DNA from: Thalassobaculaceae bacterium | Lineage (GTDB): Bacteria; Pseudomonadota; Alphaproteobacteria; Thalassobaculales; Thalassobaculaceae | NCBI GenBank assembly: GCA_029212785.1 | Contig: JARGOG010000041.1 | Span: 1-33,951 of the forward strand | DNA: 33,951 bases | Direction of reading: 5' to 3' | Program-made: the position numbers and the translations under genes | In this document: positions 17,363-25,766 of the stretch, piece by piece | Layout: the number at the start of each line of letters is the position of its first letter | Numbering within the stretch: position 1 is the stretch's first letter | Notes under the pieces: model-generated | Database searches by the model: none | Told to the model about the DNA's origin: nothing | The model's input: only the letters and a program-made list of their open reading frames with translations

Positions 17363-19327
17363 TCACGCCGTCGCCGCGGGCTTGCTTCCATCGGCGCCGA
17401 TCCGGTCTGCCGGGAGCCAGATCGTGACGGTGGTGCCGACGCCGAGTTCGCTGTGAATCGAAAGACTTCCGCCGTGCAGCTCGACGAAGGCCTTCGACAG
17501 CGGCAGGCCGAGGCCGATGCCCTCGTACTTGCGGTTCAGCGCACTGTCGACCTGCTCGAACGGGCGCAACACCTTGTCGATGTCGCGCGTCCGGATTCCG
17601 ATTCCCGTATCGCGGACCCGAATTTCCAGCCCGCCCTCGCAGATTTCGGCGTCGATGGTCACGATGCCGTCGGCCATGGTGAACTTCGAGGCATTGGCGA
17701 TCAGGTTGAACAGGATCTGGCGGATCAGCCGTCCATCTGCCCAGGTCGGTGGCAGGTCGGCTGGGATGTCGATCTCGATCCGCGGTGCGGTCCCGGTCTG
17801 GCGGCTGCGCACCATGCCGACCGAGGCGGAGACCTCGGTGGCGATATCGACCCGGCTCTCGCGCAGCATGATCTGGCCGATTTCGGCGCGGGTGAGGTCC
17901 AGCATGTCCTCGATCAGCGACAGCAGGCTGTGGCCGCTGGCCTGCACGTCGCGGGCATAGGCGGTGTAGCGCTGGTCGCCGAGCGGACCGAAGACTTCGC
18001 TGACCAACAGATCGGAAAAGCCGATGATGGCGTTCAGCGGTGTCCGCAGCTCATGGCTGACCGTGGCCAGGAACATCGACTTCGCCCGGTTCGCCGTCTC
18101 CGCGTCACGGAGTGCGGTGCGCAGGGCCTGCTGCGCCTGCTGCAGCTCTTCGCGATAGTTGGTTTCATCGACCGAGGTCCCCCTGTACCCCTTGAACTCT
18201 CCGTCATCACCGAAGACCGGAACGCCGGAGAGCCGCCAGTGCCTGAGATCGCCTTGGGCGTCGGGTATGGCGTAGCGGAAATCGCGGAACGGCTCGTGCC
18301 GCTCCATGGTTTCCTTGTGCTCTTTCCAAATCGGATCGGTCTCGGGGTCGCCGCTGGCCATGTCCCAGCGCGTGCGGCCCAGGAACTGGCTGGCCTGCGG
18401 AAAGTGGGTATCGATGCGCATATCCATCAGCATGGTGAAGCGCAGCTTGGGGTCGAGTTCCCAGAACCGATCGGAGCTGGCCCGCACGAAGTCGCGCAGG
18501 CGGGCATCGCTCTCCCGTAGCGCATGTTCGGCCCGCATCATCTCCGAAATGTCGCTGACGGTGGTGATCGTGCCGCCGTCAGGGAGTGGTGCGTCGCGGA
18601 TCAGATACCAGCGGTTGCTGGCCAGCGGAATCAGGTGATCCTCGCCGCCGCGTCGGTGCTGCGTGATGCGCTCCTGGATGTAGCCCTCGGGATCCTCCAC
18701 ATCCACCGGGATGACGCCGAGCGCGGCTCGCCGCCGGACCAGTTCTTCGAAGGATATGCCGATCTCGAGCGGGACGCCGGTATCCCGGGCGATCTGTTGC
18801 ATGGCGGGATTGACGTAGATCAGCCGGTCGCCCGGATCCCAGATCTCGATGCCCTGGCGGGCATGATCGAGACCGCGGCGCAGCGACTCGTAGCTGATCA
18901 TCGATCCGCCAACGCGATCCCGCGCCTTGCGGCCGCGCTCATCGAAGGTGAGGGCGATGCCGCCGGAGGGAAGGCGTGATCCCGAGATCATCAGAATCGA
19001 CCCGTCGTGCAGAAGCCGTTCGATCTGGAATGGGAGAGCGTTCCGCGTGAAATCCAGCCGGTCGCGGGCGCGGTCCTCGGGGTCGCCGGCGCCGTAGTCG
19101 CCGCGTTCGGCGTTGCGTCGGATCATGGTCTCATAGGGCCAGCCGGGAACCAGCGTCTCCGGGGCGAGGTCGTTGATCTCGGCGAAGCGGGGATTGCTGG
19201 CGACGAGTTTCAGATCCGCGTCGAAGACGGCGATGCCGATGCCCGCATGGGTCACCGCCTCCAGCAGCGCCTGTGTTTCCTGCGTTGAAGGCTTCTCAGA
19301 CAAACGTTCGACCGTCGGACTCGGCAC
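17363..19327 (-). CDS. cytosolic PAS sensor histidine kinase
   Basis: A 654-residue kinase without signal peptide or membrane helix. It has three PAS-like segments: about residues 20-135 (GIGIAVFDADLKLVASNPRF), 145-265 (GIEIWDPGDRLIYVNPAM) and 275-395 (DRFWELDPKLRF ... GYRGTSVDET); the first two look like PAS_7. HisKA follows with the phospho-accepting H425 in ATVSHELRTPLNAIIGFSDL, then a HATPase domain with N545 (NLIANASKF), DTGIGI (573-578) and GIGLGL (603-608). No receiver domain is attached and no response regulator is nearby. The start is a GTG with a poor ribosome-binding site, so it could lie elsewhere. It sits between purS and purQ. The signal is unknown. Confidence 0.93.
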   Translation of the reverse strand: MPSPTVERLSEKPSTQETQALLEAVTHAGIGIAVFDADLKLVASNPRFAEINDLAPETLVPGWPYETMIRRNAERGDYGAGDPEDRARDRLDFTRNALPFQIERLLHDGSILMISGSRLPSGGIALTFDERGRKARDRVGGSMISYESLRRGLDHARQGIEIWDPGDRLIYVNPAMQQIARDTGVPLEIGISFEELVRRRAALGVIPVDVEDPEGYIQERITQHRRGGEDHLIPLASNRWYLIRDAPLPDGGTITTVSDISEMMRAEHALRESDARLRDFVRASSDRFWELDPKLRFTMLMDMRIDTHFPQASQFLGRTRWDMASGDPETDPIWKEHKETMERHEPFRDFRYAIPDAQGDLRHWRLSGVPVFGDDGEFKGYRGTSVDETNYREELQQAQQALRTALRDAETANRAKSMFLATVSHELRTPLNAIIGFSDLLVSEVFGPLGDQRYTAYARDVQASGHSLLSLIEDMLDLTRAEIGQIMLRESRVDIATEVSASVGMVRSRQTGTAPRIEIDIPADLPPTWADGRLIRQILFNLIANASKFTMADGIVTIDAEICEGGLEIRVRDTGIGIRTRDIDKVLRPFEQVDSALNRKYEGIGLGLPLSKAFVELHGGSLSIHSELGVGTTVTIWLPADRIGADGSKPAATA

Positions 19328-19353
19328 AGTTTCGGCTCGATTACTTTACGCGC

Positions 19354-19373
19354 GATTCTGTTATCGCAGAATC
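19354..19373. promoter_or_regulatory. inverted repeat upstream of the histidine kinase
   Basis: GATTCTG (19354-19360) and CAGAATC (19367-19373) form a perfect 7-bp inverted repeat with a 6-bp spacer, 27 bp before the kinase start. It could be an operator or an RNA hairpin in the leader. The flanking sequence is richer in A+T than the genes. Confidence 0.4.
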
Positions 19374-19412
19374 TTACCGATTCGACGCGCTAAAAATTCG
19401 ACAGGCGCACGG

Positions 19413-19431
19413 TCATCGGGACAACCGATGA
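19413..19431 (-). terminator. hairpin downstream of purS
   Basis: TCATCGG (19413-19419) and CCGATGA (19425-19431) are perfect 7-bp arms with a 5-nt loop, 22 bp past the purS stop. No T-run follows directly on the minus strand; a short TTTTTA lies about 15 bp on. It may be a weak terminator or attenuator separating purCS from the kinase and purQL. Confidence 0.35.
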
Positions 19432-19452
19432 ATGAGTTATTTTAGAAAAACT

Positions 19453-19695
19453 TCAGCGATCGATCCGAATGCTGTAATTCTCGATCACCGTATTGGCCAG
19501 CAGCCGCTCGCACATCGCGGTCACGTCGGCCTCTGCCTTGGCGGCGTCGGTCTCGTCCAGACTGATCTCGATCACCTTGCCCTGACGGACCTCGCCGACG
19601 CCGGCGAAGCCGAGCGTGGAGAGCGCATGTCCGATCGCTTTTCCCTGGGGGTCGAGTACGCCGGATTTGAGCGTCACGTGAACGGTGGCTTTCAT
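19453..19695 (-). CDS. purS: phosphoribosylformylglycinamidine synthase subunit PurS
   Basis: An 80-residue subunit that bridges PurL and PurQ and is needed for ammonia channelling. The start at 19695 gives the canonical N-terminus MKATVHVTLKSGVLDPQGKA, followed by the family core VGEVRQGKVIEISLDETD and MCERLLANTVIENYSI. The frame stays open upstream into purC, but homology begins at this ATG. It lies 28 bp after purC. Unlike the usual order, the next gene is a histidine kinase, not purQ. Confidence 0.96.
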   Translation of the reverse strand: MKATVHVTLKSGVLDPQGKAIGHALSTLGFAGVGEVRQGKVIEISLDETDAAKAEADVTAMCERLLANTVIENYSIRIDR

Positions 19696-19723
19696 CGTTG
19701 ATTCCCGTTTTCTGATCGGCCCG

Positions 19724-20491
19724 TTACTGAACGGCCTGCGGTCCTTTGATGTCCATCGGTCCGGCCTCCGGCAGGACGCCGAGGCGCCGGGCGACCTCCT
19801 GATAGGCCTCCTTGACGCCGCCGAGGTCGCGGCGGAAGCGGTCCTTGTCCATCTTCTCGTTGGTCTCGATGTCCCAGAGCCGGCAGTTGTCCGGGCTGAT
19901 CTCGTCGGCGAGCACGATCTGCACTTCGTCATGCTCGTTGTACCAGCGGCCGAACTCCAGTTTGATGTCCACCAGCCTGAGACCAACGCCGAGGAACAGG
20001 CCGGCGAGGAAATCGTTCACCCGCAGAGAGAGCGTGACCATGTCGTCCAGGTCCTGCGTGGTCGCCCAGCCGAAGCAGGTGATGTGCTCTTCGGAGATCA
20101 TCGGATCGCTCAGCTCATCGGACTTGTAGTAGTACTCGATGATCGAGCGCGGCAGCGAGGCGCCTTCCTCCAGGCCGAAGCGCTTGGCAAGCGAACCGGC
20201 GACCACGTTGCGGATCACCACCTCGACGGGCAGGATCTCGACTTGGTGGACCAGTTGCTCGCGCATGTTGACGCGCCGGATGAAATGATTGGGGATGCCG
20301 ATCTCGGTCAGCTTCGTCATCAGGTATTCGCTGATGCGATTGTTCAGCACGCCTTTGCCCGTGATCAGGCCGTGTTTCTGGTTGTTGAACGCGGTCGCGT
20401 CGTCCTTGAAGTACTGAATGATCGTACCGGGCTCTGGGCCCTCGTACATGATCTTCGCCTTGCCCTCGTAGAGCTTGCGGCGTCTGGCCAT
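19724..20491 (-). CDS. purC: SAICAR synthase PurC
   Basis: A 255-residue phosphoribosylaminoimidazole-succinocarboxamide synthase, which joins aspartate to CAIR using ATP. The start at 20491 is chosen because TGGAGA precedes it and the family N-terminus [19 protein letters not shown] follows; the open frame continues to 20632 but is not conserved. Both SAICAR synthetase signatures are visible: [18 protein letters not shown] and [11 protein letters not shown]. It is the first gene of the purC-purS unit and has a good promoter match about 90 bp upstream. Confidence 0.97.
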   Translation of the reverse strand: MARRRKLYEGKAKIMYEGPEPGTIIQYFKDDATAFNNQKHGLITGKGVLNNRISEYLMTKLTEIGIPNHFIRRVNMREQLVHQVEILPVEVVIRNVVAGSLAKRFGLEEGASLPRSIIEYYYKSDELSDPMISEEHITCFGWATTQDLDDMVTLSLRVNDFLAGLFLGVGLRLVDIKLEFGRWYNEHDEVQIVLADEISPDNCRLWDIETNEKMDKDRFRRDLGGVKEAYQEVARRLGVLPEAGPMDIKGPQAVQ

Positions 20492-20582
20492 CAGATAGTC
20501 TCCAAATCGGCGACGGGCGCCGGTTCGCGTTCGTTGCGCGGCGCCGGGCGGGTGCGGGGCGAATGCGCGAAGGATTGCGGAC

Positions 20583-20611
20583 CCTATATCAGCAGGGCAC
20601 CGCCAACTCAA
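20583..20611 (-). promoter_or_regulatory. candidate sigma-70 promoter of purC
   Basis: On the minus strand TTGAGT (20611-20606) and TATAGG (20588-20583) are separated by exactly 17 bp. Transcription would begin near 20575, leaving a leader of about 85 nt before purC. It is the best match in the 137-bp gap between purC and the upstream same-strand gene. Confidence 0.5.
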
Positions 20612-20628
20612 TCGCAGGGACAACGCAA

Positions 20629-21414
20629 TCACGCGTCGGCGCTGTCGTTCCCGCCATCGGATGGCCAGGCGTCGATCGGCTCGTAAGGTGTCCGATCCGG
20701 TCGGCCGGCGGCGAACCTGAGGATTGGCCGGCCTTCGCCGGGAGCGGGCAGGGCGACCAGGGTCGAGCTCGTGGTTCCGAATCCGGTGTCGCTGACAACG
20801 GTCATGGCCCCGCCCGGTCCCGCCTCGGCGGCGAAATCGCGCGATCCCAGCAACATGGCCCAGACATCCCAGTCATCATGCGCCGGGTCGGGAGCGGGGG
20901 CCGCGCGGAACCGGTCGAGGTAGCGGGCGACCCGCGGCGAGGCCTGACGGTCGTTCAGGTCGTGCGCCGTCAGCATGGACACGCCTTCCGGCACCTTCTC
21001 CATCGTGACGGCGCCTTGCTCCTCCCGGTTGGCGACGCAGAAGGCGTCCCGGCTGTCGGCGATCAGCAGATTGAAGGGCCGGTAGCTCGACGGTTCGACG
21101 GCGGAGAGCGCCCGGGCGGCATCGGCGGCGTCGGCATGCTCCAGCGCCTCCAGCACCAGTTCGCCGCGCGAGCGCTTGTCCGGAGCCGGCCCGAGGGTGC
21201 CGTGGCGGTTCAGAATACAGGCCAGCACGCCGAAATCGTTGATGCCGAACCAGCTTCCGCCCGCCAGCACGTCGAGGCCGGCGACCACTTCCGGACGGTC
21301 CGGCCAGTGGCGCGCCGGTGGCTTCCAGGGCCGGTCGGCCATTTCGTCACGATTGGCGCCAAGGATCACGGGCCACACATGGCCCGGCCGACGCAGGATG
21401 ATCACGCTGCACAT
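20629..21414 (-). CDS. NRDE/TANGO2 family protein
   Basis: A 261-residue protein of the NRDE (TANGO2-like) family, predicted to have an Ntn-hydrolase fold. The start at 21414 is set by the family N-terminus MCSVIILRR, in which Cys2 would be the exposed nucleophile, followed by [11 protein letters not shown] and the conserved [10 protein letters not shown] (about residues 50-59). Later parts match the family ([33 protein letters not shown]). Its role in bacteria is unsettled; TANGO2 homologues are linked to haem or lipid handling. The frame upstream of 21414 is open but does not look coding. It is divergent from the ATPase zeta gene and precedes purC on the same strand. Confidence 0.85.
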   Translation of the reverse strand: MCSVIILRRPGHVWPVILGANRDEMADRPWKPPARHWPDRPEVVAGLDVLAGGSWFGINDFGVLACILNRHGTLGPAPDKRSRGELVLEALEHADAADAARALSAVEPSSYRPFNLLIADSRDAFCVANREEQGAVTMEKVPEGVSMLTAHDLNDRQASPRVARYLDRFRAAPAPDPAHDDWDVWAMLLGSRDFAAEAGPGGAMTVVSDTGFGTTSSTLVALPAPGEGRPILRFAAGRPDRTPYEPIDAWPSDGGNDSADA

Positions 21415-21594
21415 TGAGCGCCAAAGTGGCGTGTCGCTCCCGGCTCGGCAAGCGGCAATCGGGTCTCTTCGCCGGCGTCGAACTCCCGCGTTCACATCAC
21501 CGGGGCGGTTGTGTATGGTCCGCCCGGTTCTGTCCGTGGCGCGCTGCGGACATCGTTTCGTTATCGGGGTTCCGCCCAGCCTGGGAGGCGTGTG

Positions 21595-21921
21595 ATGAGC
21601 GGTTTTGACGATCGTGAGAAGGCCCAAGAGAACAAGTCCGCGCACGATGCGGAACTGTTGTTCAAGGCGACCGCGCGCCGTAACCGGTTGCTCGGCGAGT
21701 GGGTGGCCGATGAATTCCTGGGGCTGAGTGGCGATGCCCGCAGCGCCTTCGCCAAGGAAGTGGTCGCCGCCGATTTCGACCGGCCGGGCGATGATGACGT
21801 GGTCGAGTTCGTGATCGGCAAGGTGAGTGCGGCCGGCGGTGAGCTGTCGGATGCGCGCCTGCGCCACAAGATGAACGAGCTGCTGGTCCAGGCGACCGCC
21901 CAGATCAGTTCCGACTCCTGA
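21595..21921 (+). CDS. F1-ATPase inhibitor zeta subunit (DUF1476)
   Basis: A 108-residue protein of the alphaproteobacterial zeta family, the natural inhibitor of the F1Fo-ATP synthase rotary engine (established for Paracoccus denitrificans). Its start MSGFDDREKAQENKSAHDAE contains the N-terminal inhibitory segment; ARRNRLLGEWVADEFLGLSG and the four-helix remainder (DARLRHKMNELLVQATAQI) are typical. GGGAGG at 21583-21588 fits the ATG at 21595. DUF1476 genes often lie near purC in Alphaproteobacteria, as here. It supports the taxonomic placement. Confidence 0.92.
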   Translation: MSGFDDREKAQENKSAHDAELLFKATARRNRLLGEWVADEFLGLSGDARSAFAKEVVAADFDRPGDDDVVEFVIGKVSAAGGELSDARLRHKMNELLVQATAQISSDS

Positions 21922-21960
21922 GTCGCCAGGTCCCGACCGCCCGATGGCAGATTGCCTGAC

Positions 21961-22986
21961 ATGAGCATTCCCGCCCTGCGTCCCGGCGACCGAACGCCAA
22001 ACCTGACCTTCCCGGATCTGAAGGGGCGTCAGCGCCAGCTTTATCTCGAAGTGCGTGGCGGTCCGATTCTGGTCGCCGCGACGCCGAATCCGAACGACGG
22101 AGACGGGCGCAAGGTTCTGGCATCCCTGGCCAAACGCGCCGGCGCGCTCGACAAGCTCGGCGTGCACCGCTTCGCGCTGATGCGCCGCGAGCCGGACTCG
22201 AGCGTGGATCGTGGGGCGGTCATCATGATCGATCCCTATGGCGACGGCATGCGGTTGTTCCGGCCGCTGCCCGAAGGGTCAGAGGACGATGCCGACCGCC
22301 CGGCGGCGGCAGTGGCGGCGCTGGACGCCAACCAGCGGGTGATCTCGATCTTCACGACCGCCAATAGCCGCGATCCGGTCGACGACGCGATCAAGGTGCT
22401 GGAGGTCGAGGCGAAGGCGGCGAAGGCGGGAGCCCAGCGTCTGGTCCGCGCGGCGCCGGCGATGATCCTCGACAAACTGCTACCCGACGCGCTTTGCGAC
22501 GCGTTGATCGCGGCCTGGAAGGCGGACAATGTCGAGGGCACGGTCAATGACGGCTTCAAGAATGTCACCGACGACACGATAAAGCGCAATCGCGAGCACG
22601 TGGTCACCGACCCGGAGATGCAGCGTACCGTCGCCCAGCAGATCGGTCCGCGGGTGATGAACGAGATCCAGAAGGTCTTTAACTTCCGCTCGCCCCTGCG
22701 CTTCGAGATGCTGACGGTTCTGGGATACGGCGACGACCGCAAGGACTTCTTCGCCCCGCACCGGGACAGCCTGCGCTCCGAGCGCCGGCGTCGGTTCGCG
22801 GTATCCCTGAACCTGAACGAGGGCTATGTCGGCGGCGAACTGACCTTCCCGGAATACGGTCCCCACCTCTACGCGCCGCCCAAGGGGGCCGGTGCCGTGT
22901 TCGGCTGCGAGGTCCTGCACGAGGCGAAGCCCGTGACCAAGGGCCAGCGCTGGGTGTTGACGACCTTCCTGATCGATCCGAAGTAA
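21961..22986 (+). CDS. peroxiredoxin-like domain fused to 2OG-Fe(II) oxygenase
   Basis: A 341-residue two-domain protein. Residues 1-150 resemble an AhpC/TSA-type thioredoxin fold (LRPGDRTPNLTFPDLKGRQ, AVIMIDPYGDGMRLF) but contain no cysteine where the peroxidatic residue would be. Residues 165-341 form a prolyl-4-hydroxylase-like oxygenase: H267 and D269 in APHRDS, H320 in CEVLHEAKPV, and R330 ten residues later for 2-oxoglutarate, giving the full iron and cosubstrate set. GGELTFPEYGPHLYAPPKGAGAVF is typical P4Hc. I prefer the ATG at 21961 to the TTG at 21952, because GGCAG is better spaced from it. The substrate is unknown; a protein or peptide side chain is plausible. Confidence 0.87.
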   Translation: MSIPALRPGDRTPNLTFPDLKGRQRQLYLEVRGGPILVAATPNPNDGDGRKVLASLAKRAGALDKLGVHRFALMRREPDSSVDRGAVIMIDPYGDGMRLFRPLPEGSEDDADRPAAAVAALDANQRVISIFTTANSRDPVDDAIKVLEVEAKAAKAGAQRLVRAAPAMILDKLLPDALCDALIAAWKADNVEGTVNDGFKNVTDDTIKRNREHVVTDPEMQRTVAQQIGPRVMNEIQKVFNFRSPLRFEMLTVLGYGDDRKDFFAPHRDSLRSERRRRFAVSLNLNEGYVGGELTFPEYGPHLYAPPKGAGAVFGCEVLHEAKPVTKGQRWVLTTFLIDPK

Positions 22987-23029
22987 CCCTTCGACACGTC
23001 CCGGAATTAATCCGGGGCGTGTCGAAGGG
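22987..23029. terminator. 19-bp stem hairpin between convergent genes
   Basis: The arms 22987-23005 (starting CCCTTCGACACG) and 23011-23029 pair along 19 bp with a single mismatch (a G-T pair in RNA) around the loop ATTAA. The hairpin begins at the base after the oxygenase stop and ends 12 bp before the GNAT stop. No T-run follows on either strand. It probably acts as a bidirectional transcript end or is a dispersed palindromic repeat. Confidence 0.65.
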
Positions 23030-23041
23030 CCGTCGCTCCCG

Positions 23042-23967
23042 TTAGTTCCCGTCCCATTCCAGGACTTCGTCCTCGCCGGCGCGCGCACCGGTCGGCCGCC
23101 AGCCGAGCTTGCGGTAGAAACCCGAGGCGCGCAGATCCGGGTCGGGCGTCGCGGCGAGCCAGATCGGCGCACAGCCCTGATCGCGGAGCCAGTCGACCGC
23201 CTGGCGCAACAGCCTGCGACCGATGCCGAACCCCTCAAATCCCGGCCGTACCGCCAGGACCTCGACTTCGCCGTCGCTGCGATCGGCCATGGTGAAGCCG
23301 ACGACCTGCCCGTCGACCGCGCAGAGCCAGCCCTCCAGATCGCGACCTAGTCGGGGGATCAGGCTGGCGACGGTGACGCCGTATTGACGCGCCAACCGCT
23401 CCGGTGTGATCGGGTTCTCGTTGGTCGTGTACCGCATCTCCAGGGCCGGGGCGATATCGGCGACCGTCATCTGGCGGAAGGTCAGTCGCGGGGCGTCGAA
23501 CTGGCTGCCGTCGGCGCGCCAGAGATAAAGGACGTCCGGTGTCTTCTCCGCGTTGCCGGCGCCGTCGGTGAACTCAACCGCCCGGAACCCGTGCGCCTCG
23601 TAGAAGCGCCGGGCGGGCAGGTTCCGCTGGAAGGCCCAGAGCTTGAGCTGCTCGGCGTCGTCCTGGGCGCGGCGGAGCAGGGTGGAGCCGATCCCCCGGC
23701 GCCAGTGGCCGGGCAGGATATAGAGGTGCTCGACCCAGCGCCCGGTGTCGCTGACGGCCATATAGGCGACCATGGCATCGGGGGCTTCGGCACCGTCATC
23801 CACGGCGACGGTGACCGACGAGTCGGCGAGCAGACGGCTCTCGACGAACCGGCGGTCCTCGTCGGCGGTGTGCAGATCCGGCAGCCAGGGCATGGCCGCG
23901 CGCATCGATGCCCGCAGGATGCGCGCAATGGCCGGCGCGTCCGAGGCGACCGCCGGCCGATAGCTGA

Positions 23968-23971
<4 letters not shown>
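23042..23971 (-). CDS. tandem-domain GNAT N-acetyltransferase
   Basis: A 309-residue protein with two GNAT folds. Domain 1 (about residues 1-155) carries the acetyl-CoA loop LYILPGHWRRGIGSTLLRRA and the C-terminal NLPARRFYEAHGFRAVEF. Domain 2 (about 160-309) carries VLAVRPGFEGFGIGRRLLRQA and ASGFYRKLGWRPTGARAGE. Both pyrophosphate loops (RxxGIG and GxGIG) look functional. The ATG at 23971 overlaps the purB stop by ATGA, which fixes the start and implies coupling to purB. The acceptor is unknown; nothing links it to purine chemistry except position. Confidence 0.88.
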
Positions 23972-25272
<1,301 letters not shown>

Positions 25273-25307
25273 GCGGGCAGGACTCCGATGGCGGACATGA
25301 AGACAGG

Positions 25308-25336
25308 GTCATATCACCGCCGCCCCGTCCTGTCAG
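25308..25336 (-). promoter_or_regulatory. candidate purB promoter
   Basis: On the minus strand CTGACA (25336-25331) and TATGAC (25313-25308) are 17 bp apart, ending about 35 bp before the purB start. The -10 match is modest (4 of 6). The first hipB-type operator begins 24 bp upstream of the -35 box. Confidence 0.4.
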
Positions 25337-25360
25337 CCGGTGTGACGGAGAGTCGGTGGT

Positions 25361-25376
25361 ATTCCCTATGGATCAT
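25361..25376 (+). promoter_or_regulatory. HipB operator-like site 1
   Basis: ATTCCCTATGGATCAT. First of four near-identical sites in the purB-hipB gap. It is the closest to purB and lies immediately upstream of the proposed purB promoter. Confidence 0.65.
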
Positions 25377-25410
25377 GTTTGACTCCCAAAGGTAACGTCA
25401 GGCTTATTTT

Positions 25411-25426
25411 ATTCCTCATGGATCAT
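25411..25426 (+). promoter_or_regulatory. HipB operator-like site 2
   Basis: ATTCCTCATGGATCAT, starting exactly 50 bp after site 1 and matching it at 14 of 16 positions. It lies about 90 bp upstream of the hipB -10 box. Confidence 0.65.
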
Positions 25427-25461
25427 AGATCGACATCAAATCCAGCATGGATGCGAGTGAT

Positions 25462-25477
25462 ATTCTCTATGGATCAT
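25462..25477 (+). promoter_or_regulatory. HipB operator-like site 3
   Basis: ATTCTCTATGGATCAT, starting 51 bp after site 2. It ends 5 bp before the hipB -35 box (25483), so bound protein would sit beside RNA polymerase. Confidence 0.7.
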
Positions 25478-25482
25478 ATTTC

Positions 25483-25510
25483 TTGAGAAAGACGTTGAAT
25501 CCTGTATAAT
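25483..25510 (+). promoter_or_regulatory. hipBA promoter
   Basis: TTGAGA (25483-25488) and a perfect TATAAT (25505-25510) are separated by 16 bp. The start site expected 7-8 bp downstream falls on or next to the A of the hipB ATG at 25518. The promoter lies between operator-like sites 3 and 4, as expected for autorepression. Confidence 0.75.
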
Positions 25511-25526
25511 ATTCCCCATGGAGAAT
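25511..25526 (+). promoter_or_regulatory. HipB operator-like site 4, overlapping the hipB start
   Basis: ATTCCCCATGGAGAAT, starting 49 bp after site 3. It is the most symmetric of the four (ATTC, 8 bp, GAAT; the surrounding 20 bp are palindromic at 18 positions). It follows the -10 box directly and contains the hipB ATG. Confidence 0.7.
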
Positions 25527-25766
25527 ATTTCGTATGTCCTGGATCCCACCGATCCAGCGGCGCAGCCGGTCGGCCGCCTGCTGCGGAAGGCCCGGGAGCG
25601 CCAGAAGGTCACCCAGACCGAGATCGCCCTGATCGCCGGCCTCAGTCAGCGGGCGGTCTCGGAGATCGAGACCGGCCGGGTCGAGCCACACGTGGCGACG
25701 GTGCTCCGCATTCTCGCGGCCCTCGGCGGCCGGATGATCATCGAGGTGCCGGATGACGACGGGTGA
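25518..25766 (+). CDS. hipB: HipB-type antitoxin, XRE family regulator
   Basis: An 82-residue helix-turn-helix protein. The HTH (about residues 31-52, VTQTEIALIAGLSQRAVSEIETGR) is of the Cro/XRE type, followed by the HipB-like strand [11 protein letters not shown], which in HipB dimers forms a small beta-lid. Its job is to bind and neutralise HipA and to repress the operon, with operators of the kind seen here. The ATG at 25518 has no ribosome-binding site; transcription from the TATAAT at 25505 would start at this codon, so a leaderless mRNA is expected. The 3' end overlaps hipA by 14 bp. Confidence 0.88.
   Translation: MENISYVLDPTDPAAQPVGRLLRKARERQKVTQTEIALIAGLSQRAVSEIETGRVEPHVATVLRILAALGGRMIIEVPDDDG

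Noticed and set aside
14388-17456. A 1022-codon plus-strand open frame antisense to purL and purQ
   Set aside because: It is a mirror of two certain genes in GC-rich DNA. The translation is histidine-, aspartate- and glycine-rich with no domain pattern and spans the purL-purQ gap, as expected for a codon-bias shadow.
20492-20582. A purine riboswitch in the purC leader
   Set aside because: The roughly 85-nt leader is GC-rich and I could not find the conserved loops of the purine, PRPP or related aptamers; only a weak GGCGCC pairing is visible.
25361-25526. A CRISPR array or IS-related iterons
   Set aside because: The repeats are only 16 bp with about 34-bp gaps, number four, and sit around a hipB promoter with one copy on the start codon. 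No cas or replication gene is near, so operators explain them better.
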